The notes beneath the pieces are model-generated. The model was not told the DNA's origin. It ran no database searches and saw only the letters and a program-made list of their open reading frames with translations. Source: Gari tellinella (taxonomy: Eukaryota; Mollusca; Bivalvia; Cardiida; Psammobiidae). Taken from it: 64,000 bases of DNA. Below, piece after piece: positions 47,301 to 53,300 of this stretch; positions within the stretch are counted from its first letter, which is position 1, and each line of letters begins with the position of its first letter. The DNA lies in assembly GCA_922989275.2 (NCBI GenBank), contig OV277863.1:20364001-20428000 (forward strand), written 5' to 3'. A program made the translations under genes and the position numbers.

Positions 47301-50300
47301 AAGGACTACATGTCCAGGACTCAAGATAAGAGGAGTATTTCAGAAAGTAAAATCTTTATGTCTGCACCAAAACCTATGGTGTTACTACTCATTAGAATTG
47401 TCTCTTCGAGACGATTCTAATGAGTAATGACACGATATGGTTTGATGGAGATATGAAGAAGAAAGTGTTGGAAATCTTGAGTTTAGCCTCCCCCTTATCT
47501 GGAGCCTTGATCATGTACAGAAGAAGACGTTATTCTTTCCAAATTAACCTGTTTATACCAAACTCATCATGTACAGTGGAGAATCTGTTATTCTTTCCCA
47601 ATAAACGCGTTTACGCTAAAACTATTATTTCCAATGCAAACAGTTTAGAGCCAGATCAGACGCCGGGTAACCCGACGTCTGATCAGGCTCCAAACTGTTT
47701 GCCACTCAGATAAAAATAGATACTGAAAAATGTCAAAAAGTAGTTATTTTCTACATTTTAGTGGTTTGCGTTTGCGTACTTTTGCGTTTAAACGGGAAAG
47801 AATAACAGATTCTCCACTGTATGTTGCAAGCAGTTTGGAGGCTGATCAGACACTAGGATGCTATACAAAACAAAACCAATCATTAACAATTTCAAAAACC
47901 ATTGTCCTTTTTCTACATTCCAGTGCATCAGGCTCCAAACTATTTGACTATCAGATAAATAAATCATCTTTCGTTAAAAAAAAATTAAATCGGGTTTGCA
48001 GTTAATTTCATTTAAACAGGGAGGAATAACATCTTTCCCTTGTATATTCTGCCAGACAGGTTAGAGATCTGGGTCCCAAGGTTATGAACCTTTTGAGTTG
48101 AGTCTGATATCGTTCTCAAGCATCTGATTGGTCAGATTTGAGCTTTTACAGAGTAAAAGCTCAAATCTGACCAATCAGATGCTTGAAAATGTTCTCAGAT
48201 TCAACTCAAAAGCTTTATAACCTCGAATCCAGGGGCTGTTTTAGTTATATCGCCACTGGCTAAATTTTTTAACATGCCTTGATTGACAGTATCTAACTTA
48301 TGGGGCAAGTGATTGTTTCCAAATTGTATAAATAATTTAATGATAAATGTTTTATAATTTTGTCTGTAAAATTCACCACCCCTAGCAATTCTTAGAGCAA
48401 TTCTTAGACTTATCTGACAATTCTTTCAGAAAATATTATCGGAATATCAAACTGTTTGGATACAGACAAAACATTGATTTACACTGTGTCTCATCAGCGT
48501 CAAACACCAAATATAAAGGTTACAGAACTACAGATAAGGGGAGTCTTTCAAAATCTAAAATCTTTATTTCTGCATTAGAAACATCTTTACGAGACAATTA
48601 TATTAAGTAGTACCACCATAAGATTTGGTGCTGACATAATTTACAAAATGGTGGATTTGTTCAGTTTACTCCTCTTATCTAGAGCCCTGGGTTACACAAG
48701 AAAACAGTTTAAACCCTACCACAAGTGTAGGTCAATGACTTTAAGGTAATTTCAAAAGTTTAGCTCATGGCGATATATGGGTCACAGGAAAAGAGTCCCA
48801 AATATTTGTTCAATATTTTGGTGGTCACTAACCTTGCCCACAATATGTGTTCTATAGCCTAGATGCCTCATATGCTCAGCCATGGTGGCATGTTCTAACG
48901 GCAAACCGTATGGTTGAGTTGCCTTGATAACACCCGTCTGTAAGCCTTTGTATGTGGTCAGAGTGGGGAAGATGTTAAATTTTCACAATTAAATGAAACA
49001 AAATCCAATGCAATAAATCGCAGAAAAATACAGCTTCCCGAAATGACAACATACAGTAAAACCTTTCTATTACAACCACTAAAAGAATGCTATTTTGGTT
49101 GTTTCTGAGAAAAATAACAGCTTAAAGCAAGGTGACAGTAAAACTGAAAGCTCTTACAGGAGCTTTCAGTTTTACTGTCACCATGCTTTAAGCAGTCATC
49201 TGTCTTAACCCATTACCCCATAAATACGCCTTCATTTTATTCCTCCATTGAAGAAAAAAATTCCAGTAATAGATATGTATCATCACAAATATTTTTATAT
49301 CCTAGCAGATGGTAGCTTAAAGCAGGCCGAAAGTAAAACAGAATGTGCCTTAAGGCACATTCTGCTTTACTTCCAACCTGCTTTAAGTGGTCACCTACCT
49401 TCAATACTAGAAACATGCTATGGGGTAATGGGTTAAACACCTCATAATTAACACAATTTGGTGGTTATAATAGAGAGATTTTACTGTACATCAAAATCCA
49501 AGTGGTAAACCATTTGGAAATAGTATATAGGCAGAGTTTCTCCACATAAGAGGAAGTTAACCAATGTTTTCCAACATTTTTCCCTCAAGACTGTGCCAAA
49601 CCCTATGGTGAGACTACTCATATTAGAACCATCTCTTCCAGGTGATTCTAAGGAGTAGTCACACCACAGAGTTTGGTGTAGACATAATTTTTTAATTTTT
49701 TAAATACTCCCCAGATCTGGAGCCCTGTGTACATACTGTATTTGATTTCAAAACTGTATGTGCATGGAATTGTTTGATCAAGGTTACAGTAGAGAAGCCG
49801 TTATTCTTTCCCAATAATCGTGTTTACTCTAAAACTATTATTTCCATTGCAAACAGTTTGGAGCAAGATCAGACGCCGGGAAACCTGGCGTCTGATTAGG
49901 CTCCAAACTGTTTGCCACTCAAATTAATGTTAGTAGCCAGAATTGTCAAAGGTTGTCCATTTCTATATTTAAGTGTAATGCGTTTGTGTTTCGTTTGAGT
50001 TTAAACGGGAAAGAAATCGTTTTCTCCACCGTAGTTTCTTAAACAGAAGATCGATTGACACCAATACCAGTGTGACTCCTGATCACAGACCAAGTAACCC
50101 TTGGTTTTAAATAGATCCAAACTGTAAATTCTAAGTGCCTGTCCTAAATTCTATTTCGTTATGTAGGCGACAATTTGAAGCAGATGGCATCAAACAAGAA
50201 TATAAAAGGAGCTTTCTGCATTACTTTTTTCTTGATTCATTAACATAACATAAACCAGAGCACTGCAAATGACAATAGCTCGACTTTTCGAAAAAGTTGA

Positions 50301-53300
50301 GCTAAAAATGGACTATTGCTTTTTCTTTTTTCGTTCTCACAAATTATTGAAAACTAACAAACTGTGTAGATACTAACCAAAGTGTTCCTTTAAGAGCTCT
50401 TTGACCAGAGACTACATTATTTGCATACATATGCAGAGCACCAGATAAGGGTAGTTTTTCAAAAACTAAAATCTTTATTTCTGAATTAAACCCTATGGTG
50501 TCACTACTCATTAGAATCGTCTCTTCGAGACGATTCTAATGAGTAGTAACACCATAGGATTTGGTGCTAAAAAGAGTGAGAAAATGTTTGATTTGTTGAA
50601 AAAACTACCTCTTATCTGGAGCCCTGCATATGTAAACTTAAGTCAGGTATACTGTTTGCAAAGGGTGTGTATATATAATGGTATCAGGTTAACCCATTAC
50701 CCCATAGCCTATTTCAAGTTTAAAAGATTGGTGACCAGACCACTTAAGGTTGAAAGTAAAGCAGAATGTGCCTTAAGCACATTCTGCTTTACTTTCAGCC
50801 TGCTTTAAGCTACCATCTTCTAGGATAAAGAACATATTTCTTATGGTGCATATTCATGCATGACTGTATAAATTAGAACTATTTTCTTCAGTGGAGGAAT
50901 AAACTAAAGTCATAAAAAGGTGTATTTATCTGGGTAATGAGTATAAAAGCTCCTCTGGACCCTCACCTAAATGTATAGGGTGGCGTCCTGTCATGAGGCT
51001 TCCTCGGGTGGGCGTACATATAGGAGAAACATAGTAGTTGTTCAATATAACTCCTTCGTATGCTAGCTTGTCTAGGTTAGGGGTCTTAATCTCGGATCCA
51101 TGGAACCCCACGTCATCCCAGCCCTGAAAACAATGAAAAAGAACTTGTTAGCTCCTAACTGAGCCTCTCTCCTTAACCCTTTGTACCCTATTTCCGCATA
51201 TAGGTGTCTTTTTCAAACAGTGAACAAGTGAACAGTACACTTGTCCTGTGCAAACAGTGAAGACCCAGATCAGAGGGCTCCGAAAGGAGCCCTCTGATCA
51301 GGGTCTTCACTGTTTGTCATAATGCCAAACATTGACAAAAACAACCCTTTAAAGTCAGAAACTGACTAGACCAAAATGGAAACTGGAATTGTCAATTTAA
51401 AGTTTCTTTAACCCACCACTATATTATTATACATATGCCTTTTTATCCTTTTAATTTATTCCTCCACTGAACAAAATAGTCCTAGTAGTGCATTTTTATG
51501 AAGTTATATTAAAAATTTTCTATATCCCAGCAGATGGTAGTTTCAAGCAGGCCAAACGTTAAGCAGAATGCGCCTTAATGCATATTCTGCTTAACTTTCA
51601 GCCTGAAATCATTATCAGAATGCGCCTTAGGGCATATTCTGTTTAACTTTCAACCTGCTTTAAGTAGTCACATTCTTAGAAATTGGATATATACTATAAT
51701 GCTGTAATGGGTTAACCCATTACCCCATAGTATGTTTCTAGTTTTGAAGACATTTTACTAATTTAAAGCAGGTTGAAAGTCAAGCAGAATGTGCCTTAAT
51801 GCACATTCTGCTTGACTTTCAGTCTGCTTTAAGCTGCCAATTGCTAGAATATAGAAAATATTTGTTAAGATACATACTTGACTGTACGAATTGGAACTAT
51901 TTTCTACAGTGGAGGAATAAATGAAAGGAGACCAAATGTGTATTTATGGTGTGATGGGTTAATCAGACTCAACTTAATCTGCAACCTGTCTTTTAGTTTT
52001 TAACAGCAACAAGTCTGAGTCAGTATAAAACAAACTTACTGCAGTACATGTACATTCATGCACTGCTGAAGGCAAAGGGATATTTACAAAGCATATTAAT
52101 GATAACGGTAGTTATTTTCTCTTTAAATAAGATAGATATGTTATTGCATTGAAATTTAAAAAAAAAATTTAAAAAAAAAATCAAAATAAAAAAAAAATCT
52201 ATATGGGTTGACTATTGGCATCTACCTGTCTGCTATCTATTATTATAAGACCATGGTGTGTAACCAATTCTACACCGTGTCACTTCAACCACACGAATTA
52301 CCTACTAAAATGCATTCAATTGAAACCAAATATTTTGCAGTCCATAGATAAGATATTTTTCTATCCAAAATGCATTTCTTCGATGGTTGATTTGAATACG
52401 CAACTACAAAAATCAAGAATGAATTCGGTATTTTAAAATACAGGGTTTTCCTCCACCCCCTAGCTTCCGGTTGACCTCGGGTCAAGTTAAAGCGTTTGTA
52501 AGCGCAAATTTCATTGGCTGAATAATTCACGCGAGAGTATTCCCGTACAGTAGACAATACGTTATTCTTTCCCGCTTAAACGTAAACAAAACGCAAACGC
52601 ATGTCACTAAAATGTATTGAATGACAGCTTTTTACTATTTTTTAGTATTAATTTTAATCTCAATGGCAAACAATTTGGAGCCTAGTCAGACGCCTGGTTA
52701 CCTGGTGTCTGATCAGCCTCCAAATGGTTTGCAAATGAAATAATAGTATTAGTATAAACGCGTTTATTTGGAAAGAATAACGTTTTCTGTACTTGACGTC
52801 ATTTGCGCGAGCGTCTTCCCGCGCTTCTGTCAAACTGAATAAACTACTGATTACAGCGTCACATTGTGCACAATTGTGCTGAACTTATATTAATGCAAGA
52901 CTTTAATAACTGCATGATTTATATTTACACATCTTTCCGGTATATACATTCTTTTTTCAATCAGCCAATCAAATCGCTCGTCGCAAACTTTACTTTCATT
53001 TCGTCTAAACCGGAAGCTAGGGGGTGGAGGAAATCCCTGTTTGGTAAAATACCGGCTTCAATCTTGATTCTTGTAGTTACGTATTCAAATCAACCGTCGA
53101 AGAAGTGTATTTTGGAATAGAAAAATATCTTATCTATGGATTGCAAAAGATTTGGTTTGGATTGAATGCGTTTTAGATAGTTATTCTTGTGGTTGAAGTG
53201 ACACGGTGTAGAATTGGTTACATACCATGGTCTTATAATAGTAGATAAGCAGACCGGTAGAAGCTCATCGTGATAGATCTGTAAAAAAAAAAAAATATTT

